64,000 bases of DNA from Diprion similis (Eukaryota; Arthropoda; Insecta; Hymenoptera; Diprionidae): assembly GCF_021155765.1 (NCBI RefSeq), contig NC_060108.1, positions 21,539,025 to 21,603,024 of the forward strand, read 5' to 3'. The position numbers and the translations under genes are program-made. The first letter of the stretch is position 1. Each line of letters opens with the position of its first letter. The notes under the pieces are model-generated. The model had not been told where the DNA came from, did no database searches, and saw only the letters and a program-made list of their open reading frames with translations. Below, in pieces: positions 1 to 11,737 of this stretch.

Positions 1-3000
1 TTTATAAACCAGATCCAGCGAAGAGTATTGTTTCCGAATGCCCAGAACTAATTAAACTCCGGTGTAAAAATCAAAAAGGAACTTTTAGCGTCGCTCGTTC
101 GTTCGCTAGTTGTGCAAAATATTCCACAGCGAAAGTGTTTTACGCCGCACCAAAAACGGCACAACCATTATACGCGTGTAACACTTGCAGCGAGGTGAAC
201 AGCTTCTGAGATCGTTGTGCACCGTTAGTTACTCGGAACTAGAGAGTTTCGTTACTTTTAGCACCTGCGTTATACGCCGTGGCGTTAAAACAATTTTGTG
301 GTATTCTGAAATTTTTTTTTGGGTGAATCGATTCCGCCGTTGAATAATATATTTGAAAAATACCGAGAAAACTTGTTTGCGAAATTGAACGTCGATGGAA
401 TCGTGGAAAAGCTCGTCTTACTTACGAAATTTTACGAGACTGTAGAATTAGTAACGTTAACGTAACGAAACGTCAGAGAACAAATCGTTCTGCGCAATTC
501 TAGAATGACTTTCTAGAAATTGGCTTTGCAAATTGGAAGAAACTCAAAATACCGATTTGAAGTTTGCGGAATGAATTCCGTATTTAGGACTGGAACATAG
601 AAAGTATAAACTCGAGAAATACGTTTGCGTTTATTCGCAAGTTTAATTGATCAACCGGTAATTTGCGCGTTTCGCCGCACCAGTTATCCCCGTTATTTGC
701 ACGTTTTTCGCTGGTTGTCATGACTACTTTTTCCCCCCTTTCGCAGAAATCCGGGACAATTCATTCCCGCTGATATGCAACTCGTTGGACAAATTGCGCA
801 ATTTCCCAGACTATGCAACGAGCCCACGAATACTTCCGGCATTATACACGCGCATTGCCCATATGCAAAGGTATTCATAAGGAAGTATATGAATACATAC
901 ATGCGTGTTCGTATTATTTGTATACCAGCGCGAGCAAAGAGCGCGGAAATGTCAGCTCAGGTTGAGATCAGATGTCAGACTGAACCGGAATTCCGTTCGG
1001 CCAAGATGAAAACCGAGAGATTTTCACACGGGTTGTTCGCAGCTCTGTTTCTCGGTTATTTGCGTTATCTATACCCTGCACGTTTGTAATATCGAAATTC
1101 AGAGAACTCGGTAAGGGATTCTTTTCACGATTCTAATGGGGTATTCGATCTCCTATACCGAAAACCTGATTTATACTTTTCAAGATATTTCTTTCTCAGT
1201 CAAAGAAAAAAGGCACTTATTGACTCGGCGCTGCAGCTGTTCCAGGGGTCGCTTTATCTGCTCAGGAATGCGGTATCTTCGAGTATTTCTGCCGAAGTTG
1301 GCGCGATAAGCGGATTAAAGTGTTAGGCTTCGAAACGAGTGCGAAGCATCTCGACGAAATTGATGAAAAAAATCAGTTTTTACAATGGATACTTTTGCCC
1401 ACGCTATCAAATCTTTGTATTACACCAGCGTAAGACGATGGACACGAGAATGGAAAAAAACTAAAAACTACCCCGGCACCAGGTAGGCCCGGTATCTAGG
1501 TTATTTGGTTCAACGGTTACGAGACGGTTGCATTGTTTCAGGAAATGGCGATAAGTCATAATTCAATTCCGCCAAATATGTCCAGTACCATTTCGCGGTA
1601 AAGGTTGCACACCAGTTGGGGTTAGATAGTTGAAAATTTTCTGCATTAGTCATCCCGATCGTCCACGCGGTATCCGAACTGTAAGAACATGACGTACGCA
1701 CAACGTGTGAGATACCTGTAGGCATATGTATGTATGTACATACATACATTGTAACCCGAATGTGATCATCGACGTCGAGAGATTAGTCATTGTTGCGGTG
1801 CACAGAAAGCACCCAACGCCGATGTGTATGATGATAATAATACATTCGAGATTTTCAGCCGGCGTTGGTATATTCCGTATTATGATATAGTAGTAAAACA
1901 TAACCGATAAGGCGGTGACGTATTGCGGATAAAAACGGAGCACTCTGCGGTGCCCTGCATTTGACATTTCCGTGTTATGTGTGTACATATGTATGTACAA
2001 CGCCGCGAGACTTTCGTTCTTAACAGTCTCTAATTTTATTCGTGAGTGTATAATTTTACGCATCCTCGTACCGTATGAACTAATGAATCCTGTATTTATT
2101 TGTAACTTACCCCATTTCATTCAAAATTTAAAGTTAACGACTGTTGGTCGATTGGAACTTTTTATATTCATACCCACACGCTATAATCAGAAACTCCTGA
2201 GCGAATACAATAAACGACTTTAGGAATTTAACAGTTTTGTATATCGTATTGCAGAGTTAAAAGAGTCTAAGAAGTATAAATTTTTGGAGACTGATTTATA
2301 TTTAGCAAGATATGTTAAATCTAGACAATTTTCTATATACTCTTTTATTTTACGGTTTTAATGTCGTAGATGTGCGAGTTGAACAACCACACAATGATTG
2401 ATTAATCGATTGAGTTCTCGTTCACGAACTTTTGCTTTAAATTGAAACAGGTTTTGCTGAATATTTATAAAACCTTCTACAATGTGTATGGAATATACTT
2501 CCACATTTATAAATCCAAGCCAATATTGAATAACTTTTTTAGAGTTTTTTAAAGTCGATGTTCCATTTATTATAGTTTAAAGAATTCCGCTTTCAAACGA
2601 TTCGTGTTAGGCACCCGCGTCATGCGATTGGCAAACACGACTCTAAAAGGACACGATGTAATTTCACTGGGATATCCTGAACGGTTCTTGAAACGGAAAT
2701 TGCGGATGTATGAGAATAGTATTTCTGGAATATGATGGTGGAAGATAGAATTGCAAATTAGTCAATGGTACACATTGGCGATTCAAACCTCGCGTACTAC
2801 CAGTAATATTTACCCGGAAGTTTCTCTTCCTCAATTTCACCCCCTTTTCGTATGCTTTTCAGGGATATAACAACTCAGTACAGGCGGAATGTCACGTTTT
2901 TTTTAGAATTTCAGCTAGATCATTTTTATGAGAATATGATCAAGCGTTTCCATAAACGGACGATGCAACGTCCGATGGAGACGATGATGATTACTTTCAA

Positions 3001-5042
3001 GCTGAGGAAAAGGTCATTATATTCTGTTATTTAAAACAGGAGCCTCTCTCTGCCGACAAAGCGATAGAGATTATCGCGTTATTCTCGGTATAGGGGACAA
3101 AAAGGACGAGGATAGCGGACGCTGGTCAGGTCTTGTAAATGTAACGAAGAGTATCACGATTCCCTGTAGGCCTGCCTTGCATGGGTCCCACAACGCTGAA
3201 CTCTTCTTCGAGGAACTTATCGAACGGAGGTATCACGATGATGGAGGTAGGCATGATACACGGGCCCAACCCTACGCCACGTCAGTTCTTAACATGCATA
3301 TACATGATGAGCACCTATTTGTCCCGCAGCTCTGGTATACCTCGGCGATTTTTTATTTCATTTGAAGAAAACCGATGATATATCGTTTCTTAAAATACAA
3401 ACGATTCCCTATAAAAAAAAAACCCTCTCGAGTTTATAATTTACAGGATAGCTATATTTACATATTATACACGTAACCATATATTTTTAGAAGAGGAACT
3501 TCCTTCACAGGATAATATGTATGTAATAATCAATCGACAAGTATGCCAGCTCATTTTTATTCTCGTTATTACGATATTGCTGTAATTGAGCTGAATTTTC
3601 TTTATATTTATATACTCGTATATATATATATATTTAATCGAATCTCAAAGGTTTCTTCGTTATAATATCGTTATTATTCACCCAGTGTTTGTTTATTTTC
3701 CCTATTTCTCGAAGCGTGACTCAGACACGGAGTGTCACGTCGCCTTGGAGCGTTCGAAGGCTATGTTTAAAATACCAGTCTATACCCGACGCATCGAGCC
3801 CGGAGGAATGCTAAAATTGATCCACGTAGGTATTCCTAGAACGGCGTATAGCCGTATAACATGCACCGCGCGAGACTGCGTCGCGTCTTCGGCCCTCTCT
3901 GCTCGTCTCACCCTCCACTCAGGATTTCCGACGCTTCGATTTCGGCTCTACGTCTCATCCTCAGGCGACGAGGGTCCGCATGCACCCCGGCTGCACTCCG
4001 AGAACCCGATGCATCCTCGAAGTAGTATATCCACGGGAAGTAGTAGTATAAGTAGTTGCAGCATGCGTTTGCGCTCGCCTTTGCACCCTGCGGGCTTTCC
4101 AGGAACGAATAACGATTCTGATGCGGGAACGTGTTATTACAAATGATAAGTGCCAACCACCCCTCCCTTCTCCCCCTCCTCCTCCTCCTCCTCCTCGTCT
4201 CGGAGATAATGTTCTTCGGCGAAACCACGGTGACCTCTGAGAGGAGGGCAGACATTTGACAGATTTTATATTCGACGGACGTTACGATGATTAACAACGT
4301 CGTATTCGTACGGCATCGGTGCAATGTAGTTAAGATTGATTTCTTGGATACATGTCCACGATGTAGGTATAAGGCACAAGTTCTACGTGTTACATGACTT
4401 GTGTTAGCTGCTCAATGCGTGTTAGTTTCTCACTGTCACATGAGCATTAGTCAGGTTGGAAAATTAAAGGTGTACACTGTAATTCGGATTAAAGGAAATT
4501 ATTACCGGGAAGAGATCTGACCGGAAAGTTGCAAATTGTTTACGAGACATATTAGTGCTTGGTTTTTTATGTTTCCACATAACGCAAAACACATGAATCT
4601 TTTTGTGTGCCATATTTCATGGAAAGTATAGGATTGTGGTGAAAATTACTCTTTTCCTTATCCATATCGTTAGTATATCTTATTATTCATATCGACGTTT
4701 TATAAATAAAGCCACAATACATGGACGGACTGGTTTCATAACTTAAATCCCTGTAAATATACATACAACACGTATATAATACACAAACGCACATACTCAC
4801 GCGAAATGTAGAGTAATTTCATATTTTCACGTACCGCATCGGTATTTTTCTCTCTAAAGTGTCGAGGTCAAAAGTATACATTGTATCCAACGATAAGCGC
4901 GTGATGCGATAAGATATCAAGTGTAAGAAATTTAACGAATGGCTGATTGACTTTAGAGAGAAACAGCCGCGGCAGCATTTTGCAGATAATTATGCAGGTA
5001 ACTGACGTGCGTCAGTTTAATTGGAGTTGAATGTTCAATTCC
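1..5042. other. No supported gene; upstream intergenic region
   Basis: About 5 kb of AT-rich DNA with only short frames in all six readings. No frame shows a recognisable domain or a chain of phase-matched exons. It contains a short TATG/CATA repeat near 1,728-1,750 and a CCT-type repeat at about 4,173-4,196. The stretch nearest 5,042 should include the 3' untranslated region of the minus-strand IFT56 gene. The first few hundred bases could be the untranslated exon or promoter of a gene outside the window, but nothing in the sequence decides that. Confidence 0.5.
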
Positions 5043-8000
5043 TTAGAAGTTTATCCTGTTGTCTTTACCCCACTTTCGCATAACTCGCGATATCTGTTCT
5101 ACCTGTGAGTTATTCGTATTTCTTAGCAGTTGAATTACGTCCGGCAACAGTTCTCTGTACACGAGAATAAATAACTGTTATAAACACGCATCATCACAGG
5201 ATGCCGTTCTTTGTATCAGGGTAATTGTAAGCTGTCACTTTTTAGATCTCATCATTTTTGCTACGTTTTATATGGCAAGCATAAATTCGTCCTTATACAT
5301 TACATGTATCAAATTTTTCTTCCACACCTGAGAAATCTTTTAATCCCATAGTGACTATGGTTAGTGAATTGGAAAACTATACAGAATGATTGATAAAATG
5401 CAATTGTCACTTCAAATTTTTGGGAAAAGTTGTCTAACAAAATCAGTGATGTAAGACCGTACTAGGTGAAACTTTCCCTATACAGGAAAATAATACTAAA
5501 AGTTAAAAGTTACCGCATCAAGGATAAAATTTCCGACAAATTATCAATTTTTGTGAACATTTTGCTTCTCTGGTGAACTAAATTCTGGATTGCAAACAAG
5601 AGTCTCGGAATTTTTCTGGTTAGTGACTAACCTAATGACGACTTCTCAAGAACACAATTTTTAAATTATTACAGTTTTCCTATGTGCGTCTTTTTCGTAT
5701 TACTTCTTTTTTTTTTAATATACTTACTTTGGCTGTTTTCCTGCTACAATGTACTGAAAGGTCCCGCAGCATGCTCCTCTCTTGCCCTCCCAGTGCTCAG
5801 GACTTGGGTCCATTCTCTCCAGCATATCAAATGCTTTAGCCGCATGCCAAAACTCCCCAACTTTGTAGCAGGTATTTGCAATTAATTGCAAAAGGTTGAA
5901 AGATTCATTGGATGTTTCCATTTTTAGGTAAAGCTCCCAGGCTAACTGAGCTTTCTTGTTCATTATATCTAAATATACACAACATGATGTTATTTTTAAA
6001 TATTATGGACGGAGAATTTAGTTTCGAAATTGAGGTGATGTGATTAGCCTTGATTATGCGGATACAGAGCAGTACAGTGATTTTCTGGGTAGTTAATTAA
6101 AATGATAATGGTTTCCCCAAACCAGTCATTAACACAAGAATTTCATTAGTAAAGGCTTCATATCTCATAAAGGTGCATATTTTGTGACAGGAAATATATG
6201 GCTGGATTTTTACGGACATCAAAATGCAGCCGCGGTATTTTGCTACCTAGTTCTAGACCAGTAGGACTCATTGTGCTGCCTGTGAAAATCCCCCAAAAAT
6301 GTAGATCTACAGTTTTTTCAGAGATAGCACTGCTGTTCCTTGTAGTTGTCTACACTTATCTGCTGTAGACATAGTTCGACATGAATGTTTTCGAGGATGG
6401 CGTTAATGATCAAGACTTGGCATTTAAAGGTGACAAAACACATATGAAAAAGATACAACATTTCTCTCAAAGAAACGAATACTTACAACAGTAAGAAAGT
6501 AAGCTGATGTAGACATAGTCATTCTTGTATCTCTCATTCCGAATCATGAGAAAGGCATCTTCAGCTTCCTTGAAATACCCAGCAGCTGTTTTAGCTTGGC
6601 CATAATTGAAATTGAATACATCTTCATTGAAATAGTAGCTCTTTATCGAGTGTAGATAGACTAAGACTTCTTCGAATTGCCTGAACAGAAAGAAACACGA
6701 AGCCATGCACTGACGACCTGGAATTGTGTCACATTCTGACACTGATGATCCGACTAGTTGAAAATACTGCTGGGCTGTCTTTATGTTCTCCCTCTAAAAA
6801 TATTTCACCCTCAGTTTGACGGTAAATTGAAGGTGAAGAAAACTAAAAATAAATGAAGAAAGTAAAAAACTCACAACCAGCCAAAAAATAAAAACGCAAT
6901 CAATAAATAAATAGCACATCTATCCATGACAAATAAAAAATGATATTTTCCAAATATTTTATCCACAGGTTGCATAATGTGGATAAACTTACAGAGCCTG
7001 TTTCTTGACCAATGGCGGCATTAACTACTCCCTTCAGTATATATTCCTGGGGTACGGCTGGCTCAAGGTCTTTAATGAGTTCAAAAGCTTCTCTTACTTC
7101 GTTTTGTTTCAAGTAATATATAACGAGATTTAATCTAGCTTCTGGTATTACATCTACCAAGCTAGGCAATACTTGAAGAGCACCTTCGCCACCTCTGAAT
7201 ACCTGAAACGATGCAGAAACGAGATAATTAAGGAGTGGAATTATTGAAAATTTTAATCTTTCACTTGTATTAAATACGTACTACTATATTATGTCGTATT
7301 AGATCATGCCCAAAGCTGAAAGAGCTTGATGTTTGTTCCATAAGTTGTTTCATCTCTGCCTGCGCAGCACTGCCATTGTACAATCTGAAGTGATTGCAAG
7401 CTTTCAGGTTGATCGCGATTGCGCTGTCTGGATGCTTTTGCAAATAAACTTGAAGAACTTCTTGAGCGACGTCGTAATAATCCAGTTTGTAGTAGCATAG
7501 AGCTACATACACGTTTAAGGCTAAGTAGTCCCTAATGAAAATATGAGCAAAAACACATTAGTCATTTAATTTGGCATAACTTGCTTAATTTTTTAGGTAT
7601 GCAGGAAAATCAAAGATTTGAAAGCGGGACATAAGGATAGTGGGAATATGGATGGGGTACCTGGTATTCTTTAAGAGTTCAGCTATCAAGTATACTTCGG
7701 ATTCTTTGCCACTCATCGAGGATTCGTTCTTCAAATTAATCGGTTTACTAGAATAAATGAGTAACTCGTTTCTTTCAACTTAATTTAGAAGAAACTCTGG
7801 CAATGTTTGATTACAACAACATGCTGCTTTGCTAATTGTAGGCTTCCGTTCAATTGTATGATGTGATTATTTTTGTCAGTTGAAAACTAACCTGTTTTCC
7901 AGTAATATTCTCTTGTATATATCGATGGCCTCCTGATAGTGAGCCCTGAGATAATGGATAGAAGCGAGACACAGTTGATCCTCAATAACATCCTCTAGCA

Positions 8001-8588
8001 TTTGGTGGTATTCCATGAGTTTTTTCTCATCACCCATTTTGTGAGACAGGTGAAAGAGAATCCTGATTTTCAAACGGCTGTCAGGGGATTCTTCTACAAC
8101 GTTCAACGCTTCTGGGTACATACCAAGGTAAAAATAACAACATGCCAAATTTGTAGCGAGATCTACAGAAGTATTTCCTTTCTTTCTCATATTCTCATAT
8201 ACTTTGGCAGCTCTTTTATAATCGCCGAGGTGAAAGGCGCAGTAACCAATCCATAAATCTGTATTTATCGAATTTTTTTCATTTCCATTGTACTCCAACA
8301 ACGTCAACGCTCCTGTATAGTCTCGCTTTTCAAGGAATTCCTCCAACTTAGGGATCTCCTTTCTCGAGGCGCTTTTCTTGGTGCCATCTGTTACGACAGG
8401 TTTAGCTCTGGATAGTATCTGTGAATAAATTTTTAATTGCATGATTTACTATCTACTAAAATTATGCATTGACTAGCCCAGTTGCTGGGTGATGTGTATT
8501 TTTTTTCCATTTTATACACAAGTGTCGAAAACATGAGACGGACTTATTTTACTTATTAAGATTGTTACTGAAAATTCAACATTACCAT
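5043..8588 (-). CDS. IFT56: Intraflagellar transport protein 56 (TTC26/DYF-13)
   Basis: A TPR-repeat subunit of the IFT-B complex, which carries cargo along cilia. In insects cilia are restricted to sensory neurons and sperm, so expression should be narrow. Coding exons on the minus strand are 8586-8588 (the ATG alone, followed by a GTAATG donor), 7892-8418, 7282-7531, 6993-7202, 6487-6793, 5728-5968 and 5043-5154. Together they give 549 residues, close to the usual 550 or so. The protein starts MILSRAKP and carries family-typical strings such as [69 protein letters not shown] and [17 protein letters not shown]. It ends in a short basic helix ([14 protein letters not shown]). An extra 87-base in-frame exon may lie at 7661-7747 and is listed separately. 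The gene is head-to-head with RpL14, about 480 bases apart. Identification is very secure; the last exon was found by protein similarity plus phase. Confidence 0.95.
7661..7747 (-). other. Candidate 87-base cassette exon in IFT56
   Basis: This lies in the intron between IFT56 exons 2 and 3. It has an acceptor (TTCTAG) and a donor (CAG|GTACC), and an open frame of 29 codons containing [19 protein letters not shown]. Its phases match both neighbours exactly: the preceding exon ends with AG, this one adds a T and itself ends in AG before the following G. Including it gives a 578-residue protein. Vertebrate IFT56 has no insertion at this place, between YKRILLEN and DYLALNVY. It could be a lineage-specific exon, an alternative exon, or chance. 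Confidence 0.5.
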
Positions 8589-8838
8589 ATTTGCAAATCA
8601 GCGGATATCGTCGAATATAATATGCTCACTAGCTCATAAATGTTTCACCACAGACTCGAAACTATCGCGGCCATGTCTAAACAAATCATTTTCAAGCGTC
8701 ATAAGCACCTCATAAGCCAATCGATGATGAGATTTGAAGCCTTGTCAATGAAATAAGCTTTGGCCCAACTTAAAACTCTATTAGCGCCATCTAGTCTTGA
8801 ACGCACAAACTTTCCCGTTACTGTGACTTGTCAGGCTA

Positions 8839-8861
8839 TTTTTTTTTTTTTTTTTTTTTTT
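8839..8861. repeat. Poly-T tract (23 T)
   Basis: An uninterrupted run of T in the divergent promoter between IFT56 and RpL14. Homopolymers of this kind are often nucleosome-poor in promoters, but that is an inference here. Confidence 0.9.
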
Positions 8862-9050
8862 ATTCTGATAATTGATTAATGGTAACTTAATGCGGATACA
8901 TTCTATAAAATTGAAATTTGAATGATTTTTTCTTCATTTTCCTTTTCGAGAGATTGCGGAATTAGGTAAATGTGTTGATTAGACAGTCATGAGCTTGACT
9001 ACTTTTCTCTGGGCGAATGTCCGGCAAGTTCCCATTTCAGTTTTTCAGGT

Positions 9051-9061
9051 CTTTCGCTTCC
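9051..9061 (+). promoter_or_regulatory. 5'-TOP-like pyrimidine tract of RpL14
   Basis: CTTTCGCTTCC sits nine bases before the RpL14 start codon. Ribosomal protein mRNAs usually begin with a C inside such a tract, which places them under TOR-dependent translational control. The transcription start at 9051 is inferred from the motif only. Confidence 0.5.
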
Positions 9062-9069
9062 GGTTAACC

Positions 9070-10471
9070 ATGGTAAGCATGCTGTGGCTCTTGTTATAAC
9101 GTCAGTTTTCTCAATAAAAGTATCGAATATTATTCAATTTCCCTATTATTCTAACACGAATGTAATCGGGTAAACCGTGAAAATGAATTTGTGTTCCGAG
9201 TGTAAGAGGAGAACAGTTTATTGATGGGAATATAACCTTTTTACAATGCGGCTCATCACCAGCCACATGGCATACGCCACTATTTCGTACACGTTTAGCC
9301 GCAAATCCAAATGATCTCAACCATAATTTGAGACCGATTCCAAAGTCTCGGTTTGTTCCAATCCAATTAGCCCGATTCGACCCACAGATTTCTTGATCGA
9401 AACTTAAACTCTGTGTAAACGTTTTACATGTTCTCGCACAATTGTTAGTCTTATTTACCATTCATTGTTATTTACAGCCGTTCAAGAGGTTCGTTGAAAC
9501 GGGCCGCGTCGCCTATGTCAGCGATGGGCCCCATGAAGGCAAACTTGTCACAATTGTTGACATAATTGATCAAAACAGGGTAAGATTCTTTAGTTTGTAA
9601 TCAAATTATACGATTTTTGACTTGATGATTAGAACCGAGGTTACATTGAAGCAAGAAACCGGTCGCTTGATTTGAATAATTTCAATTAATATTTATGAAT
9701 TGTATTTCTCGAAATCAAGATGCTCTCACTGTAATCCTTTGTTTGTCTGGTCAATATTCTTAATGATGATCCCAAATTCTTGATAGGAATTGCCGGCTGA
9801 TACATAATTGAAGATATCACACTTTTTCTGAAAACACTCTGATCCACCAAACAATAACATTGTGTGGGAATGTTCGGCTCTGAATTTAATCTTGTATTTC
9901 CAGGTGTTGGTTGATGGACCGGCTGCAAATATTCCCAGAGGTCAGATGCGCCTTAGCCAATTACACCTGACAAAATTCCGTCTACGTTTCCCATTCACTG
10001 GCTCGACTCGCGTTGTACGCAAGGCATGGTCTGATGGGAAAATTGATGAGAAATGGAGCGAGTCCATGTGGGCACAAAAAGTAGAAGCCAAGAAAAAGGT
10101 ATGGGAGATTACTTTGAAAATCTTTTGGCCCGCTAATTTTGTTTGTATGATGAACCTATATTCTTGATAGGAATTGCCGGCTGACACATAAATGAAGCCA
10201 TTATTTGTCTGATTTGATTTAAAATTGACCATGCTTGTGTCACAATACCGACTCTCCAAATTAAAGTGATTTAATAATAACTTCACAGCGAGCTGCCCTT
10301 AGTGACTTCGACCGATTCAAGCTGCGCAAAGCTAGGCAGGTCAGAAATAAGTTGAGGACACATGCGTTCTTGAAGATTAAGAAAAAGTCAAGGAAAGGAA
10401 CTAAGGCTGCCGTTACGGCACCTAAACCTGGCGCAAAGAAGCCTGCAGCCAAGAAACCCGAAAAGAAATAA
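9070..10471 (+). CDS. RpL14: 60S ribosomal protein L14 (eL14)
   Basis: A component of the large ribosomal subunit. Four coding exons: 9070-9072 (the ATG alone, directly followed by GTAAGC), 9478-9579, 9904-10098 and 10289-10471. The protein starts [19 protein letters not shown], continues with [20 protein letters not shown] and [19 protein letters not shown], and ends in a Lys/Ala/Pro-rich basic tail ([11 protein letters not shown]), as in other animal eL14 proteins. Splitting off the initiator ATG in its own exon is common in insect ribosomal protein genes. A TOP-like tract precedes the ATG, and AATAAA at 10488-10493 follows the stop after 16 bases. Introns 2 and 3 each contain a C/D-box snoRNA candidate with nearly the same guide. 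The next gene starts about 240 bases downstream on the same strand. Confidence 0.97.
9763..9831 (+). ncRNA. C/D-box snoRNA candidate in RpL14 intron 2
   Basis: It contains box C (ATGATGA, 9763-9769), box D' (CTGA, 9797-9800), a degenerate C' and box D (CTGA, 9828-9831), about 69 bases from C to D. The presumed guide before D' (TTGATAGGAATTGCCGG) is identical to that of the candidate in intron 3, while flanking sequence differs. Ribosomal protein introns are standard hosts for such RNAs, which direct 2'-O-methylation of rRNA. The target should read as the complement of the guide, with the modified base opposite the fifth guide base from D'. I could not identify it. Confidence 0.75.
10147..10212 (+). 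ncRNA. C/D-box snoRNA candidate in RpL14 intron 3
   Basis: It contains box C (ATGATGA, 10147-10153), box D' (CTGA, 10181-10184), a C'-like ATGAAG and box D (CTGA, 10209-10212), 66 bases from C to D. AATTTT upstream and AAAATT downstream could form the external stem. It shares 25 consecutive bases spanning the D' guide and box D' with the intron 2 candidate, so the two are paralogues that probably modify the same rRNA site. Confidence 0.78.
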
Positions 10472-10487
10472 TTGTACAACCTTTCGA

Positions 10488-10493
10488 AATAAA
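10488..10493 (+). terminator. Poly(A) signal of RpL14
   Basis: AATAAA 16 bases after the RpL14 stop codon, in the expected place for a short ribosomal protein 3' UTR. Confidence 0.8.
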
Positions 10494-10707
10494 TCCATAC
10501 CATAAAAAATATTATCTGTTTAATTATTCCAGAGGTTAAATATCCCTTTAAACAATTTTTACAAATACCTTGCAGTTGGCTAATTAAACGTGTGAATACA
10601 GCCCGAATTTCATTAACTTGGCAGTTGACTTTTCCTTCCTCATTGCTTTTTTCTATAGTCGTTTGTTTCTGTATAATCAAGAGAAATCTTTATGGGTAAA
10701 ATGTAAA

Positions 10708-11456
10708 ATGCAGTCAAAATCCACTTCTACTGACAACGGTGAGCCTCTTGGGGCAAAGAAGATGGATAAAGTTGTATTTGAACAAATCTGTGATGCAATA
10801 TTTATGTTGATACCTGAGGGTAATGGACTCCCATGATTAGTCATGTATGTAACTCCTATTATACATTCATATTATGCCCATTTGGTAGTCCCACGGTTGA
10901 AGCAGTTATTCTTGAGCTGGAGTCTACTTAGCACTGAAGAAAGATCTCAACTAGATTCTAGAGTTTGTACTTGGTATAATCCCAGTCGTCGCCAACTTTA
11001 TAAACCTCTTCGAGAAGCCCTAATCCGGTGGGAAAACGTTCAGGATACCCAAGGTTCATATCTTTGATTAGATAAAAAAAAAAGGATAGTCATGCCTTCT
11101 AATAATACCATGAACTCCATAAATTGTCTACTCAAATTTTTTTATCAGGTGCTCCAGGGTGTGAGCCTGGTATGGTGTCATTTTCTTGCGACCCTCAACT
11201 AGAAGAAGAGTTAGTTAATGTAATCTGCAGCTTGGAAATGATGTTTGCCAAGAGCAGAGACAGCACAGATGAAATGATAGAGGGCAAAAATATTCAGTAT
11301 GGAAGAGTCTTGGAAGAAGTATCGATAAGTGCAAGAGATAGCCCTAGATCTGGAACTAGTCCAAAAGATCGAACTCCGCACTCGGTTCACAGTTGCGGCC
11401 ATATCACAGATAGCAAACATTCGGACGACGATCTCAGTGGATATTTGACTAATTAA
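10708..11456 (+). CDS. Conserved-looking protein of unknown function
   Basis: Three exons, 10708-10819, 10889-11053 and 11149-11456, join with matching phases (both introns phase 1) into a protein of 194 residues. The introns are very short (69 and 95 bases). The N-terminal half looks folded and helical (MDKVVFEQICDAIFML, then LKQLFLSWSLLSTEERSQL and YKPLREALIRWENVQ). The C-terminal half is Ser/Asp/Thr-rich and probably disordered, ending DDDLSGYLTN. No signal peptide, membrane segment or catalytic motif is visible, and I do not recognise the family. A five-codon upstream frame (10692-10706) ends just before the chosen ATG. It lies 237 bases behind RpL14 on the same strand and converges with NBN. 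Confidence 0.8.
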
Positions 11457-11584
11457 ATACGCTGATTTTGCTCAAGTTTCAGATGTAATCCTGTAAATAT
11501 AGTTCAGGGGAATTCCTGAAAAAGATTGACTACCATGTTATAGAGAAAATGAGAATAAGTGTTTATTATTTTTTTTTTTTTTGC

Positions 11585-11590
11585 AATAAA
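11585..11590 (+). terminator. Poly(A) signal of the unknown gene
   Basis: AATAAA about 130 bases after the stop at 11456, after a T-rich run, in the tail-to-tail gap with NBN. Confidence 0.6.
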
Positions 11591-11737
11591 CACGGTTTGT
11601 CTATATTATTCGATAAGACAGTTGTTGACGTGTATTTCGATGTTGGTACTAGAACTTTACAATACAAACTTCAACGATGTTTTATAGTTTGTTTATGATA
11701 TACAGAGTCGAAAAGGAGAACTTTCATTTACTTGGGA

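Larger units (their letters stand above)
8589..9069. promoter_or_regulatory. Shared IFT56/RpL14 divergent promoter region
   Basis: About 480 bases separate the IFT56 start codon (minus) from the RpL14 start codon (plus), so both promoters must lie here or overlap. The interval contains a 23-base T run (8839-8861), a GCGCCATCTAG motif at 8784-8794 that resembles the insect CTCF core, and a pyrimidine-rich 5'-TOP-like stretch just before the RpL14 ATG. No clear TATA box is positioned for either gene. Confidence 0.55.

Noticed and set aside
3130-3300. Minus-strand open frame of about 50 codons (contains GLGPCIMPTSIIVIPP and FDKFLEEEFSVVG)
   Set aside because: It reads a little like a membrane transporter segment, but has no convincing acceptor and donor, no partner exons, and overlaps two plus-strand frames. 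It may be a decayed fragment at most.
3685-4146. Plus-strand frame of 153 codons
   Set aside because: Composition is driven by local GC content and simple repeats; no domain, no start context and no neighbouring exons.
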